From Acidimicrobiia bacterium (GTDB lineage: Bacteria > Actinomycetota > Acidimicrobiia > Acidimicrobiales > Bin134), in NCBI GenBank assembly GCA_022821445.1, contig JAJEDQ010000170.1, forward strand, positions 1-53,394: DNA of 53,394 nucleotides. The letters are read 5' to 3'. The position numbers were made by a program, and so were the translations under genes. Under the pieces are notes generated by a model. The model worked only from the letters and a program-made list of their open reading frames with translations, ran no database searches and had not been told where the DNA came from. Positions 44,854 to 53,394 of this stretch are shown here, piece after piece. Within the stretch, counting starts at the first letter, position 1; each line of letters opens with the position of its first letter.

Positions 44854-45171
44854 ATGCGCTTCGGTATGGGCCAGCAACGCATCACCCGGGCCGAGTGCGC
44901 CCATGTGGCCGCTTTGGCCCGCTTGGAGCTGACCGACGAGGAACTGGACCGTTTCACCGGTCAGCTCGACGAGCTGTTGGACCACGTGGCAGAGGTGGAG
45001 GCGCTGGACCTGGAGGCCCTTCCCCCGACGATGCACGCCCTTCCCATCGCCAACTTGCTTCGCCCCGACACTCCCGGCGAGGTACTGGACCGCGGCGAAG
45101 TTCTGGCGCAGGCGCCGTTTGCCGAGGAAGGCCAATTTCGGGTTCCCCCGGTTCTGGGGGAGGCGCCGTGA
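44854..45171 (+). CDS. gatC: Glutamyl-tRNA(Gln)/aspartyl-tRNA(Asn) amidotransferase subunit C
   Basis: A 105-residue protein with [20 protein letters not shown] and the helical [19 protein letters not shown], typical of GatC, ending FRVPPVLGE. An ATG at 44866 would shorten it by four residues; the first ATG is preferred because GGGGCGG lies 5 bases before it. The stop overlaps the gatA start as GTGA. GatC holds GatA and GatB together. Confidence 0.9.
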   Translation: MRFGMGQQRITRAECAHVAALARLELTDEELDRFTGQLDELLDHVAEVEALDLEALPPTMHALPIANLLRPDTPGEVLDRGEVLAQAPFAEEGQFRVPPVLGEAP

Positions 45172-46583
45172 CCGCAGTCGAGATTGCCGCCGCCGTGCGA
45201 TCAGGGCAGCGGTCGGCCCGCTCGGTGGTCGATGAGCACTTGGATGCGATCGCCGGCGGTGACGCCGGCATCCATGCCTTCAACCTGGTGGCCGCAGCCC
45301 AGGCCCGGGCTCGGGCCGACGAGATCGACGGCGCAGTGGCCGCCGGCAGCGATCCCGGCCCCTTGGCCGGGGTGCCCGTCGCCCTCAAGGACAACCTGTG
45401 TACCCGAGGGCTGGCCACCACCTGCTCCTCTCGCATCTTGGAGGGCTGGGCACCGCCCTATGACGCCACCGTGGTGGAGCAGCTCCACAATGCCGGTGCC
45501 GTGGTGGTGGGCAAGACCAACATGGACGAGTTCGCCATGGGCAGCTCCACCGAGAACTCGGCGTTCGGCCCCACCCGCAACCCGTGCGACACCAGCCGCG
45601 TCCCGGGGGGCTCGTCGGGGGGCAGCGCCGCCGCGGTGGCCGCCGGGTTCGCCCCGGTGGCGCTGGGCAGCGACACCGGAGGGTCGATCCGCCAACCCGC
45701 CGCGCTGTGCGGGGTGGTCGGAGTCAAGCCCACCTACGGCCTGGTGTCCCGCTACGGCCTGGTGGCGTTCGCATCATCGCTGGACCAGATCGGCCCCTTC
45801 ACCACCACGGTGGCCGATGCGGCAGCCGTCCTCGACGTGATCGGCGGCCCCGATGCCCGCGACTCCACCAGCATCAGCGAACCCCAGCCCCCGGTGTCCG
45901 ACACGCTGGCCGACGGGGTTGACGGGCTGAGGGTGGGAGTGCTGGCCGAGTTGAGCGGCAACGGCATCGCCCCCGATGTGGCTGCTCGATTGAAGGCTGC
46001 GGTGGGAGCGCTGGAATCAGCCGGGGCCCGCGTCGCCGAGGCCAGCGTGCCGGCTGCGGTCTTCGGTCTGTCGGCCTACTACCTGATCGCCCCGGCCGAG
46101 GCGTCCAGCAACCTGGCCCGCTACGACGGCGTCCGCTACGGGTTGCGGGTGGACGGCCCCAGCACTCCCGACATGAACACCGCCACCCGCTCGGCCGGCT
46201 TCGGCGACGAGGTCAAGCGCCGCATCATGATCGGCACCTACGCCCTGTCGGCCGGGTACTACGACGCCTACTACGGGAAAGCCCAAAAAGTGCGCACGCT
46301 CATCATCGACGACTTCGCCTCGGTGTGGGAGCGGTTCGACCTGCTGGTGAGTCCCACGTCGCCCACCACCGCGTTTCCGCTGGGAGAGCGCACCGCCGAC
46401 CCTATGGCCATGTACATGAGCGACGTTTGCACCGTGCCGGTGAACCTCACCGGACAGGCCGCCATGTCGGTGCCCTACGGAGTGGGCGACGACGGCCTGC
46501 CGGTGGGCGTGCAGATCATGGCCCCCGCCCTGGGCGAACCGGTCATGTTCCGGGCCGCCGCGGTGCTGGAAGCGAGCTTGTGA
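45168..46583 (+). CDS. gatA: Glutamyl-tRNA(Gln)/aspartyl-tRNA(Asn) amidotransferase subunit A
   Basis: With a GTG start inside the gatC stop the protein has 471 residues. The amidase signature is complete: catalytic lysine in [27 protein letters not shown] with the cis-serine, and the nucleophile serine in [15 protein letters not shown]. It releases ammonia from glutamine for tRNA transamidation. It is followed by gatB with a one-base overlap. Length and motifs are normal. Confidence 0.95.
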   Translation: MTAVEIAAAVRSGQRSARSVVDEHLDAIAGGDAGIHAFNLVAAAQARARADEIDGAVAAGSDPGPLAGVPVALKDNLCTRGLATTCSSRILEGWAPPYDATVVEQLHNAGAVVVGKTNMDEFAMGSSTENSAFGPTRNPCDTSRVPGGSSGGSAAAVAAGFAPVALGSDTGGSIRQPAALCGVVGVKPTYGLVSRYGLVAFASSLDQIGPFTTTVADAAAVLDVIGGPDARDSTSISEPQPPVSDTLADGVDGLRVGVLAELSGNGIAPDVAARLKAAVGALESAGARVAEASVPAAVFGLSAYYLIAPAEASSNLARYDGVRYGLRVDGPSTPDMNTATRSAGFGDEVKRRIMIGTYALSAGYYDAYYGKAQKVRTLIIDDFASVWERFDLLVSPTSPTTAFPLGERTADPMAMYMSDVCTVPVNLTGQAAMSVPYGVGDDGLPVGVQIMAPALGEPVMFRAAAVLEASL

Positions 46584-48034
46584 TGAGCGACGAAGCCCAG
46601 ACCATCCCCGGACTCGGCGCCCCGGACGACACCGAGTGGGAGACAGTGGTGGGCCTGGAGGTCCACGCCGAGTTGGCCACTGCCACCAAGCTGTTCAGCG
46701 CCAGCCCCAACCGGTTCGGCGGCGAGCCCAACACCCACATCGACCCGGTGTCGCTCGGCTTGCCCGGTTCGCTTCCCGTGCTCAACGAGAAAGCGGTGGA
46801 ACTGGCCATTCGGGTGGGCCTGGCCCTCAACTGCCGGATCCAGCCATCGGTGTTTGCCCGGAAGAACTACTTCTACCCCGACATGCCCAAGGACTTTCAG
46901 ATCAGCCAATACGACCAGCCCATCAACGTGGACGGCTGGCTGGAGCTGCCCTCGGGCAAGCGGGTCGGCATCGAGCGGGCCCATCTGGAGGAGGACACCG
47001 GCAAGACCGTCCACATCGGCGGGGGTGGGCGCATCCACGAGGCCGGGTACTCGCTGGTGGACTACAACCGGGCCGGGGTGCCGCTCATTGAGATCGTGGG
47101 TCACCCGGAACTCAGATCGGCTGAGGAGGCCCGCCAATACGTTTCCGAATTGCGGTCCATCCTGGTGGCGGTGGGGGCGTCCGACGGCAAGATGGAGGAG
47201 GGGTCGCTGCGGGTGGACTGCAATGTGTCGGTGCGTCCGACGGGGAGCGACCGGCTGGGCACCCGGTGCGAGATCAAGAACGTGAACTCGCTGCGCTCGC
47301 TGGGCCGGGCTGTCGAATATGAGGCCCGCCGTCAGATCGACCTGTTGACCAGCGGGCAGGCCATAGAGCAGCAAACCCGGCACTGGAACGAGGACGACGG
47401 GCGCACCCACGCCCTGCGCTCCAAGGAGGAGGACTACGACTACCGCTATTTCCCCGAGCCCGATCTGCTGCCGCTCAACCCCAGCACCGAGTGGGTGGAG
47501 CAGATTCGCCATGCGCTGCCGTCGCTGCCCCGAGATCGCCGGCTGGGCCTGGCGGAGGCCGCCCCATCGGTGGACGTCGATCACATTGCGCTGGCCGTCG
47601 AGCGCTCGATGGACGAGCTGGCGTTGGCGGCCATCAGCGGGGGAGGGGCGCCAGAGCGGGTGATGACCCACATCGTCCAAAACCTGGCTGATGGCTCTGG
47701 AGAGCTCGCCCCGGAATCCCTCGCCGAACTGGTTGGCATGGAGGAGGCCGGCGATCTGACCGCTACCCAGGCCAAGAAGGTGCTGGCTGTGCTGGTGGAG
47801 GGCGGGGGGTCGCCTCAAGACGCGGCCCAGACACTGGGATTCGAGGCCATGGACACCGGCGAGCTGGAGTCTTTGGTCGACAGCCTCATTGCCGAGCATG
47901 CCGAGGAGTGGTCCCGCTTCTGCGATGGCGACGCCAAGCTCACCGGCTTCTTCGTCGGCCAGGTGATGAAGGCCACCAAAGGCCGAGCCGACGGAAAAGC
48001 CGTCACCCAGCTCCTCAACTCCCGCCGCGGCTAG
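46583..48034 (+). CDS. gatB: Glutamyl-tRNA(Gln)/aspartyl-tRNA(Asn) amidotransferase subunit B
   Basis: With ATG at 46583 (TGATG overlap with gatA) the protein has 483 residues. TVVGLEVHAELATATKLFS, YFYPDMPKDFQISQYDQPI and GVPLIEIVGHPELRSAEEA are GatB hallmarks, and the C-terminal YqeY-like domain includes LVEGGGSPQDAAQTLGFEAM. It phosphorylates the Glu or Asp on misacylated tRNA and amidates it. The presence of gatCAB suggests indirect Gln-tRNA and perhaps Asn-tRNA synthesis. Confidence 0.95.
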   Translation: MSDEAQTIPGLGAPDDTEWETVVGLEVHAELATATKLFSASPNRFGGEPNTHIDPVSLGLPGSLPVLNEKAVELAIRVGLALNCRIQPSVFARKNYFYPDMPKDFQISQYDQPINVDGWLELPSGKRVGIERAHLEEDTGKTVHIGGGGRIHEAGYSLVDYNRAGVPLIEIVGHPELRSAEEARQYVSELRSILVAVGASDGKMEEGSLRVDCNVSVRPTGSDRLGTRCEIKNVNSLRSLGRAVEYEARRQIDLLTSGQAIEQQTRHWNEDDGRTHALRSKEEDYDYRYFPEPDLLPLNPSTEWVEQIRHALPSLPRDRRLGLAEAAPSVDVDHIALAVERSMDELALAAISGGGAPERVMTHIVQNLADGSGELAPESLAELVGMEEAGDLTATQAKKVLAVLVEGGGSPQDAAQTLGFEAMDTGELESLVDSLIAEHAEEWSRFCDGDAKLTGFFVGQVMKATKGRADGKAVTQLLNSRRG

Positions 48035-48074
48035 AGGGCTGGTTTTCGGGGGATTGGATAGGGTGCAGGGCGGT

Positions 48075-49334
48075 ATGACGCTGCTGGAACGGTCGGCCCT
48101 AATCATCGACGATGGCGTTGATGAAGGGCAGCAGGCGATCCACCCCATGGACGGGTCGTTCCACGAGATTGCCGACGACGTAGCCATAGTGTGCGCGTTC
48201 TCGCATGTGTGGTCGGTGGCCACCGAAGAGGGGTTGGTGGCCATCGATACCTCGCTCCCGGCGTTCGCCCCCGTGGCGCTGGACCACCTCCGCCGGTGGA
48301 AGGGCCTGCCGGTCCACACCATCGTGTACACCCACGGCCACATGGACCACGTGGGCGGGGCTCCCGCCTTCGTCGAGCACGCCTTGCAACAGGGGAGGGC
48401 CGCTCCCCAGGTGGTGGCCCACGAGGCCGTGGATCGCCGGTTCGACCGCTACACCCTCACCCAGGACTACAACCGGCTCATCAACCGCCGCCAGTTCGGT
48501 CGAAGCGGCGTGATGGACATGTTCGCCGACGACTGGGTGCGCCCCACCGCCGACTACGCCGCTGAGCTGGAGTTGGAGGTGGGCGGTACGTCGCTGCGGC
48601 TCATACATGCTGAGGGGGAGACCGACGACCACACCCTGGTGTGGCTGCCCCACCAGAGGGCGCTGTTCGCCGGCGACCTGTTCATCTGGTACTTCCCCAA
48701 CGCGGGCAATCCCCAGAAGGTGCAGCGGTATCCCGCGGAGTGGGCCGCGGCCCTTCGCCGGGTAATCGACCTGCGGCCCGCGCTTTTGCTGCCGGCCCAC
48801 GGCCTGCCCATCGAGGGGGAGGCGCGCATCGCCATGGTGCTCGACGATGTGGCCACCGCGCTGGAGGGCTTGGTGGCCGACACGCTGGAGATGATGAACG
48901 CCGGGGCCCGCCTCGACGACATCATCCACCAGGTGCGGGTTCCCGACGACCTGATGGCCAAGCCCTACTTGCGGGCCGGCTACGACGAGCCCGAGTTCGT
49001 GGTTCGCAACATCTGGCGCCTCTACGGCGGCTGGTACGACGGCAATCCCGCCCGCCTCAAGCCCGCCCCGGATCAGGCGGTGGCTGCGGAAGTCGCCCGG
49101 CTGGCCGGAGGCGCCGGTGCTTTGGCCGCCCGGGCCGTCGAGCTCAGCGAATCCGGCGACCTGCGTCTCGCCTGCCACCTCGCCGAATGGGCCGCCCAAT
49201 CCGCGCCCGACGCCCCTGGCGTGCTCGAACAGCGTGCCGCGGTGTACCAGAAGCGGAGAGACCAAGAGCAATCCCTGATGTCCCGCGGCATCTACAACGA
49301 GGCTGGTCGCTCGCCGCGCGGAGCCGACGTGTAG
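48075..49334 (+). CDS. MBL-fold hydrolase, alkylsulfatase-like
   Basis: With ATG at 48075 (preceded by AGGGCGG; a TTG at 48054 is less likely) the protein has 419 residues. The zinc motif THGHMDHVGG is at about 86-95, with further ligands in EGETDDHT, FAGDLFIW and LLPAHGLPI. The C-terminal part has VVRNIWRLYGGWYDGNPARL, the alkylsulfatase dimerisation signature. It probably hydrolyses a sulfate ester or related substrate. It follows gatB by 40 bases but is functionally unrelated. Confidence 0.8.
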   Translation: MTLLERSALIIDDGVDEGQQAIHPMDGSFHEIADDVAIVCAFSHVWSVATEEGLVAIDTSLPAFAPVALDHLRRWKGLPVHTIVYTHGHMDHVGGAPAFVEHALQQGRAAPQVVAHEAVDRRFDRYTLTQDYNRLINRRQFGRSGVMDMFADDWVRPTADYAAELELEVGGTSLRLIHAEGETDDHTLVWLPHQRALFAGDLFIWYFPNAGNPQKVQRYPAEWAAALRRVIDLRPALLLPAHGLPIEGEARIAMVLDDVATALEGLVADTLEMMNAGARLDDIIHQVRVPDDLMAKPYLRAGYDEPEFVVRNIWRLYGGWYDGNPARLKPAPDQAVAAEVARLAGGAGALAARAVELSESGDLRLACHLAEWAAQSAPDAPGVLEQRAAVYQKRRDQEQSLMSRGIYNEAGRSPRGADV

Positions 49335-49349
49335 AGATTTATGCAGGGG

Positions 49350-49383
49350 TTATCTCATTAAGAGATAAACTCCATAACTTATG
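49350..49383. repeat. Two AT-rich palindromes downstream of the alkylsulfatase-like gene
   Basis: TTATCTC (49350-49356) and GAGATAA (49362-49368) pair perfectly around ATTAA, and CATAA-C-TTATG (49373-49383) is a second palindrome close by. The stretch is a clear AT-rich island in GC-rich DNA. It may be an operator, a recombination site or a weak terminator. The rest of the gap 49335-49593 holds only the hairpin at 49449. Confidence 0.5.
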
Positions 49384-49448
49384 ATAAACCCGGTAACTTT
49401 GAGCCCTGGTCTCACAGGATGGTGACCGACACAGCGGCTTCGTCCAGC

Positions 49449-49470
49449 GTTGTCAGTCCTTCGTGACAAC
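49449..49470. terminator. Hairpin between convergent genes
   Basis: GTTGTCA (49449-49455) and TGACAAC (49464-49470) form a seven-pair stem with an eight-base loop. It lies between the convergent alkylsulfatase-like and MATE genes, where a bidirectional terminator is expected, but neither side has a good T-run. Confidence 0.4.
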
Positions 49471-49593
49471 TATGAAAGGCACCGGAGTTGGAAAATTGTT
49501 ATTTCGGATTGCAGGGGGAATGTTGCTTTCGCGACCGAAGCAGAGGGGTGCCCGATAGTGGAGAGCAGCATTCCGACGGGTGGGTGATTCGGT

Positions 49594-50931
49594 TCAGCGG
49601 ACGGCGCCGGGGATTAGCCAGCGGGGGGTGGCGAAGCGCCAGAGGAGGGTGATTAGGCGGGCGGCCATGAGGGCCCACATGGCGCCCCACAGCCAGCCGA
49701 TGCCGGCGCCGGCGGCCATCACCCACACTGCTAGGGGGATGAACACCGCGGCGGCGCCGGCCATGGCCACCGCCAGGAACCGCATGTCACCGGCGCCGAT
49801 CAAAACGCCGTCGAGGGCGAACACCACTCCGTTCACCGGCTGGATGAACGCCAGGTGCAGCATCAGGAATCCCACGAGGGAGAGCACTGCCTCATCGCTG
49901 GAGAACACCAAGGGGAGCCACGGTCTGGTCGCCAGCAGCACAATGGTGGCCGCCAATCCGGTGGCCAATCCCCACTCGATCATGCGGCGGCCGGCGGCCC
50001 GAGCGTGGTGCAGCTCGTTGGCGCCGAGGAAGCGGCCGATCATGGCCTGCCCGGCGATGGCCACTGCGTCCAGAACCAGGGCCAAGAAGAACATGAGCTG
50101 GTAGATCACCTCGTGGGCGGCCAATTCGATGTCTCCCAAGCGGGCGGCTACCGCCACCGACATGGTGAACGAAGCCCGCAGTGCTGCGGTGCGCAGGAAC
50201 AGGTCCAATCCCACTACCGCCAAACGCGCAATCATCGAGCGGTCGGGGGACATGGTCACCCCGTGGACTTTCACGGCCTCGCGAATCCACCACACGTAGG
50301 CGCCCGCAGCGAGCCACTGGGCCACCACGGTTGACAGCGCCGAGGCGCCGATGCCGAAACCGAGTCCGTAGATCAGCACCAGCTCCAGGGCAAGGTTCAG
50401 CCCGGCGGTGAACACGGCCACCTTCAGCGGGCGCAGTGTGTCTTGCAGGCCTCTCAAATAGCCCACCCCGGCCAAGGTGATGAGCATTCCCGGCAGGCCG
50501 AAGAGGCTGATCCGCAAGTAGATCCGCCCCTGGGCCAGTACCTCGCCGTCGGCCCCGAGGACTTTGAGCAGGGGATCGGCGAACGCATAGGCCGCCGCGG
50601 CAAGCACCGCGCCGACGGCCCCGGCCAACCACAGCCCCTGCACCGCCTGCTGCGCGGCCCGGCGATGGTCACCCGCACCGATGAGCCGTCCCACCGCCGC
50701 GGTGGTCCCGTAGGCCAGGAAGATGAACAGCGACAGCGCCCCCAGCAGCACCTGCGAGGCCACCGCCAAGCCGCCCAAATGGGGGGTGCCCAGATGTCCC
50801 ACCACCGCGGTGTCGGCCAGGGTGTAGAGCGGCTCGGCAATCAGCGCGCCGAGGGCGGGAACGGCCAGGCGGGCTATCTCCCGGTCGAAGGGCGACTTGT
50901 GCAATCCCATTGGCCCTCTAATTCGCGCCAT
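49594..50931 (-). CDS. MATE family efflux transporter (DinF-like)
   Basis: A 445-residue protein with about 12 membrane segments. The N-terminal EIARLAVPALGALIAEPLYT and VVGHLGTPHLGGLAVA are typical of the DinF branch of MATE cation/drug antiporters. The ATG at 50931 is preceded by TAGGAG; an internal ATG at 50910 is an alternative. Substrate unknown. A 15-bp tandem repeat lies just upstream. Confidence 0.9.
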   Translation of the reverse strand: MARIRGPMGLHKSPFDREIARLAVPALGALIAEPLYTLADTAVVGHLGTPHLGGLAVASQVLLGALSLFIFLAYGTTAAVGRLIGAGDHRRAAQQAVQGLWLAGAVGAVLAAAAYAFADPLLKVLGADGEVLAQGRIYLRISLFGLPGMLITLAGVGYLRGLQDTLRPLKVAVFTAGLNLALELVLIYGLGFGIGASALSTVVAQWLAAGAYVWWIREAVKVHGVTMSPDRSMIARLAVVGLDLFLRTAALRASFTMSVAVAARLGDIELAAHEVIYQLMFFLALVLDAVAIAGQAMIGRFLGANELHHARAAGRRMIEWGLATGLAATIVLLATRPWLPLVFSSDEAVLSLVGFLMLHLAFIQPVNGVVFALDGVLIGAGDMRFLAVAMAGAAAVFIPLAVWVMAAGAGIGWLWGAMWALMAARLITLLWRFATPRWLIPGAVR

Positions 50932-50960
50932 GCCCGTTCTGCTCCTACCGAGCTGTCGCG

Positions 50961-50990
50961 ATGCCAGTTTTGGCCATGCCAGTTTTCGCC
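50961..50990. repeat. 15-bp tandem repeat between MATE and ilvD genes
   Basis: Two adjacent copies, ATGCCAGTTTTGGCC (50961-50975) and ATGCCAGTTTTCGCC (50976-50990), differ at one base. On the minus strand the unit contains AACTGGCAT, similar to the AACTGAYATG core of the tandem units at 6690-6731. It lies in the 82-base divergent region that should hold promoters for both genes. Confidence 0.65.
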
Positions 50991-51013
50991 ATGTTGCTAG
51001 ATAGCCTGTCGCT

Positions 51014-52690
51014 ATGAGCGATATGAAGCCACGTTCTCACGAGGTGACAACAGGGGCCGAGCGGGCGCCGGCGCGGGCCATGCTGCGGGCAGTGGGCATG
51101 ACCGACGACGACTGGGACAAGCCCCAGGTGGGGGTGGCGTCGTCGTGGAACGAGGTGACCCCGTGCAATCTGCCGCTGGACCGGCTGGCCAAGCGGGCCA
51201 AGCAGGGCGTTCGCGACGCCGGCGGCTTCCCCATCGAGTTCAACACCATCGCGGTGTCCGACGGAATCTCCATGGGCCACGAGGGAATGCGGGCCTCGCT
51301 GGTGAGCCGGGAGATCATCGCCGACTCAGTAGAGGCAGTGATGCACGCCGAGCGGTTAGACGCTTTCGTCAGCTTCGCGGGCTGCGACAAGTCGCTCCCC
51401 GGCATGTTGATGGCCGCGGCCCGCCTCAACCTGCCGTCGGTTTTCGTCTACGGGGGGTCCATCCTCCCCGGTCAGCACAACGGCCAGGTGCTCGACATCG
51501 TGAGCGTGTTCGAGGCAGTCGGGGCTCATGCGGTGGGCGACATCGACGACGAGGAGCTCGACGCGATCGAGCGCAACGCCTGTCCCACCGAGGGCTCTTG
51601 CGCCGGGATGTTCACCGCCAACACCATGGCGTCGATCGGGGAGGCGCTGGGGATGTCGCTGCCCGGCAGCGCCTCGGCCGCCGCGGTGGACCGCCGCCGC
51701 GACGACTACAGCTACGCCAGCGGGACCGCGGTGATCGGGCTTTTGCGGGACAACATCCGGCCCCGCACCATCATGTCCAAGGCTGCCTTTGAGAACGCCA
51801 TCGCGGTGACCATGGCCCTGGGCGGGTCCACCAACGCGGTGCTGCACTTGCTGGCCATCGCCTGGGAGGCCGGGGTGGAGCTGGAGCTCGACGACTTCAA
51901 CAAGGTGGCGGCCCGGGTTCCCCACATGGCCGACACCAAGCCCCACGGCAAATACCACATGGCCGACATCGACCGCATCGGCGGTGTCCCGGTGGTGATG
52001 CAGATGCTGCTGGACGATGGCCTGCTGCACGGCGACGAGATCACCGTCACCGGCAAGACCATGGCCGAGAACCTGGCCCTGCTCGACCCGCCCGGCCCCG
52101 ACGGAGACGTGATCCACGGCTTGGACGATCCGCTCCACGACATCGGCGGCATCGCCGTGCTCACCGGTTCGCTGGCCCCCAACGGAGCGGTATTGAAGGT
52201 GGCGGGCATCGACTTCGACCACTTCGAAGGCCGGGCCCGGGTTTTCGACGGCGAGGACGCGGCCATGGACGCGGTGTTGAACGGGCGCATCGAGGCCGGC
52301 GACATCGTGGTGATCCGCTATGAGGGGCCCAAGGGCGGCCCCGGCATGAGGGAGATGCTGGCCATCACCGGGGCGATGAAGGGCGCGGGCCGCGGGGGAG
52401 ACGCCGCACTGGTTACCGACGGCCGGTTCTCGGGGGGCACCCACGGGTTCTGCGTGGGCCATGTGGCTCCTGAGGCCACCGAGGGAGGGCCGATTGCGCT
52501 CGTGGCCGAGGGCGACACCATCCGCATCGATGTGCGGGACCACTCCATCGACCTGCTGGTGGACGAGGCCGCCCTGGCCGAGCGCCGGGCCAACTGGAAG
52601 CCGCCCGAGCCCCGCTACACCAAGGGCGTGCTGGCCAAATACGCCCGTCTGGCCCAAGGGGCGGAAAAAGGCGCCATCACCGAGGCCTAG
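51014..52690 (+). CDS. ilvD: Dihydroxy-acid dehydratase IlvD
   Basis: A 558-residue Fe-S dehydratase of isoleucine and valine synthesis. Cluster and substrate motifs include [15 protein letters not shown] (cysteine near 124), [17 protein letters not shown] (cysteine near 196), [14 protein letters not shown] and the C-terminal [13 protein letters not shown]. Length is normal. It converts 2,3-dihydroxy-3-methylbutanoate or -valerate to the 2-keto acids. A possible ilvB attenuator lies 0.6 kb downstream, so more of this pathway probably follows. Confidence 0.96.
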   Translation: MSDMKPRSHEVTTGAERAPARAMLRAVGMTDDDWDKPQVGVASSWNEVTPCNLPLDRLAKRAKQGVRDAGGFPIEFNTIAVSDGISMGHEGMRASLVSREIIADSVEAVMHAERLDAFVSFAGCDKSLPGMLMAAARLNLPSVFVYGGSILPGQHNGQVLDIVSVFEAVGAHAVGDIDDEELDAIERNACPTEGSCAGMFTANTMASIGEALGMSLPGSASAAAVDRRRDDYSYASGTAVIGLLRDNIRPRTIMSKAAFENAIAVTMALGGSTNAVLHLLAIAWEAGVELELDDFNKVAARVPHMADTKPHGKYHMADIDRIGGVPVVMQMLLDDGLLHGDEITVTGKTMAENLALLDPPGPDGDVIHGLDDPLHDIGGIAVLTGSLAPNGAVLKVAGIDFDHFEGRARVFDGEDAAMDAVLNGRIEAGDIVVIRYEGPKGGPGMREMLAITGAMKGAGRGGDAALVTDGRFSGGTHGFCVGHVAPEATEGGPIALVAEGDTIRIDVRDHSIDLLVDEAALAERRANWKPPEPRYTKGVLAKYARLAQGAEKGAITEA

Positions 52691-52699
52691 CCGTGCCCC

Positions 52700-53251
52700 T
52701 TAGGGGTCGGGGTTCGACCATGTGCCGGTGGCGTCGTCGAAGGCGCGGGCCGCGGCGGTCATCCACTCCAAACGGCCTTGGCGGGCGCCGGTGGACGACA
52801 CCGCGATCATCTCAGAGCTGATGTCCAGCGCCGCGCCGGCCGGCACCGGGAACGGCGGCCGGGGAGCGATGGCCAGGTCCAGCTCGAGCAGGGCCTCTAC
52901 CGCCCGGTCGCGGTCCGCGACCGAATCCCCGTAGAACGCCGGATCCAGCACTTGGGCCCACTTGTCGGCGCCCATCACCACCACGTCGTATCCCTGGGCG
53001 ATGTCGACGAGGAGCTGGTGGTCGGTCACCACCACCTCCAGACCGTCGACGTCGGCCACCGACGCCTCCAGCACGGCGATGCGGTCATCGAATGAGGGCC
53101 GCTCCACCGACGCCTTGCCCAGCGCCACCCGCGACACCGTCAAGTCCACCCGGTTGAGCCCCCGCTGGTCCCTGGCCGCCTCGGCGATGGCCAGATGGCC
53201 GATGGTGGGCGGGTTGAACGAGCCGGGGTACACACCTAATCGTCTTGTCAC
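52700..53251 (-). CDS. NadD-like nicotinate-nucleotide adenylyltransferase family protein
   Basis: A 183-residue nucleotidyltransferase-fold protein, starting GTG. LGVYPGSFNPPTIGHLAIAE is the nucleotide-binding motif with the GxFxPxHxGH pattern altered to TIGH, so the first histidine is threonine. VVVMGADKWAQVLDP resembles the NadD substrate loop. The C-terminal part ends SSTGARQGRLEW, where NadD usually has the SST-R motif. It may be an NadD paralogue with changed specificity. It is convergent with ilvD. Confidence 0.7.
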   Translation of the reverse strand: MTRRLGVYPGSFNPPTIGHLAIAEAARDQRGLNRVDLTVSRVALGKASVERPSFDDRIAVLEASVADVDGLEVVVTDHQLLVDIAQGYDVVVMGADKWAQVLDPAFYGDSVADRDRAVEALLELDLAIAPRPPFPVPAGAALDISSEMIAVSSTGARQGRLEWMTAAARAFDDATGTWSNPDP

Positions 53252-53274
53252 AGGCAGGCCCTAGCGTTCATACT
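53245..53274 (+). promoter_or_regulatory. Candidate promoter for the leader peptide
   Basis: TTGTCA (53245-53250) and CATACT (53269-53274) are separated by 18 bases and lie 11 bases before the leader ATG, which would make the transcript nearly leaderless. The -35 element overlaps the divergent GTG start of the NadD-like gene. Pattern-based only. Confidence 0.4.
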
Positions 53275-53285
53275 GGTGGCATCCT

Positions 53286-53333
53286 ATGAAGCGCCATCCC
53301 CACACCGGAGCGATTCTCGTAGTACGCCTATAG
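53286..53333 (+). CDS. Leader peptide, probable branched-chain amino acid attenuator
   Basis: A 15-codon ORF encoding MKRHPHTGAILVVRL. It contains consecutive Ile, Leu, Val, Val codons and is followed 37 bases later by a GC-rich hairpin with a T-run. This is the layout of ilvB-type attenuators, where slow reading of branched-chain codons favours an antiterminator. CGGTCCCGG and CCGGAGACCG (53338-53363) can form the intermediate hairpin. The regulated gene lies outside the window. Confidence 0.6.
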   Translation: MKRHPHTGAILVVRL

Positions 53334-53370
53334 CGCACGGTCCCGGCCGACCCGGAGACCGAGCGCTTCC

Positions 53371-53394
53371 GACCTCCCACACCGGGAGGTCTTT
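53371..53394 (+). terminator. Attenuator-type intrinsic terminator at the window end
   Basis: GACCTCCC (53371-53378) and GGGAGGTC (53384-53391) form a perfect eight-pair stem around ACACC, followed by TTT where the window ends. It lies in the right place to act as the terminator of the leader-peptide attenuator just upstream. Confidence 0.8.

Noticed and set aside
44812-45135. N-terminal extension of the SCP2-like protein
   Set aside because: The frame is antisense to gatC; GatC motifs are unmistakable on the plus strand.

Overview
The window is high-GC, dense DNA with long runs of genes whose stops and starts overlap. The mix of genes points to an actinobacterium, probably of the class Acidimicrobiia: a PASTA-domain Ser/Thr kinase, a mycothiol-type DsbA oxidoreductase, GatCAB, a DUF222/HNH nuclease and a short ILVV leader peptide near ilvD. 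The taxon is an inference from gene content; no rRNA or other marker is present.

Layout. Positions 1-3.7 kb hold housekeeping genes: a rhomboid tail, an SRPBCC protein, a thioredoxin-fold reductase, a cysteine desulfurase and MnmA. At 3.86-5.72 kb is a Schlafen/AlbA_2-type regulator. From about 27.2 kb back to 5.8 kb nearly everything is on the minus strand. Its upstream part is a DUF222/HNH nuclease, a small toxin/antitoxin-like pair, an exonuclease-BRCT protein, LigA and a HAD phosphatase. Its downstream part, 21.4 to 5.8 kb, is one inositol-catabolism operon of 13 genes: IolE/MocC-like protein, sugar-binding lipoprotein, a 742-aa permease, a single-domain ATPase, IolC, a 2-hydroxyacid dehydrogenase, a second Gfo/Idh/MocA dehydrogenase, IolD, a membrane di-iron oxygenase fused to a Rieske domain, IolG, an extended SDR, IolB and a LacD/YihT-type class I aldolase.

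Positions 27.5-28.2 kb hold a VapBC-type pair, followed by an unrecognised membrane protein. At 29.16-29.27 kb two identical 36-bp repeats separated by 36 bp precede a second catabolic operon on the plus strand (29.3-41.9 kb). It encodes a cupin, a creatininase-family protein, a second ribose-type importer (permease, lipoprotein and, 8 kb later, the ATPase), a GMC oxidoreductase with a small partner, Zn-alcohol dehydrogenase, aldehyde dehydrogenase, class II aldolase, a molybdopterin hydroxylase large subunit, a 57-aa chimeric ORF and a MarR regulator. Positions 42-53 kb return to housekeeping: PASTA kinase, SCP2-like protein, gatCAB, an alkylsulfatase-like MBL protein, a MATE transporter, ilvD and a NadD-like nucleotidyltransferase. 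The window ends in what looks like a branched-chain amino acid attenuator (leader peptide plus terminator), which predicts ilvB just outside.

How it fits together. The inositol operon can import a cyclitol, oxidise it (IolG and the second dehydrogenase), dehydrate it (IolE), open the ring (IolD), isomerise (IolB), phosphorylate (IolC) and cleave it (aldolase). The fused oxygenase-Rieske protein resembles MocD and MocE of rhizobial rhizopine catabolism joined in one chain, so the likely extra ability is oxidative removal of a methyl group from an O-methyl-inositol before the ordinary pathway. This is the most interesting candidate system here. The second operon looks like an oxidative route for another sugar or polyol, probably controlled by its own MarR protein through the 36-bp repeats; its substrate is not evident.
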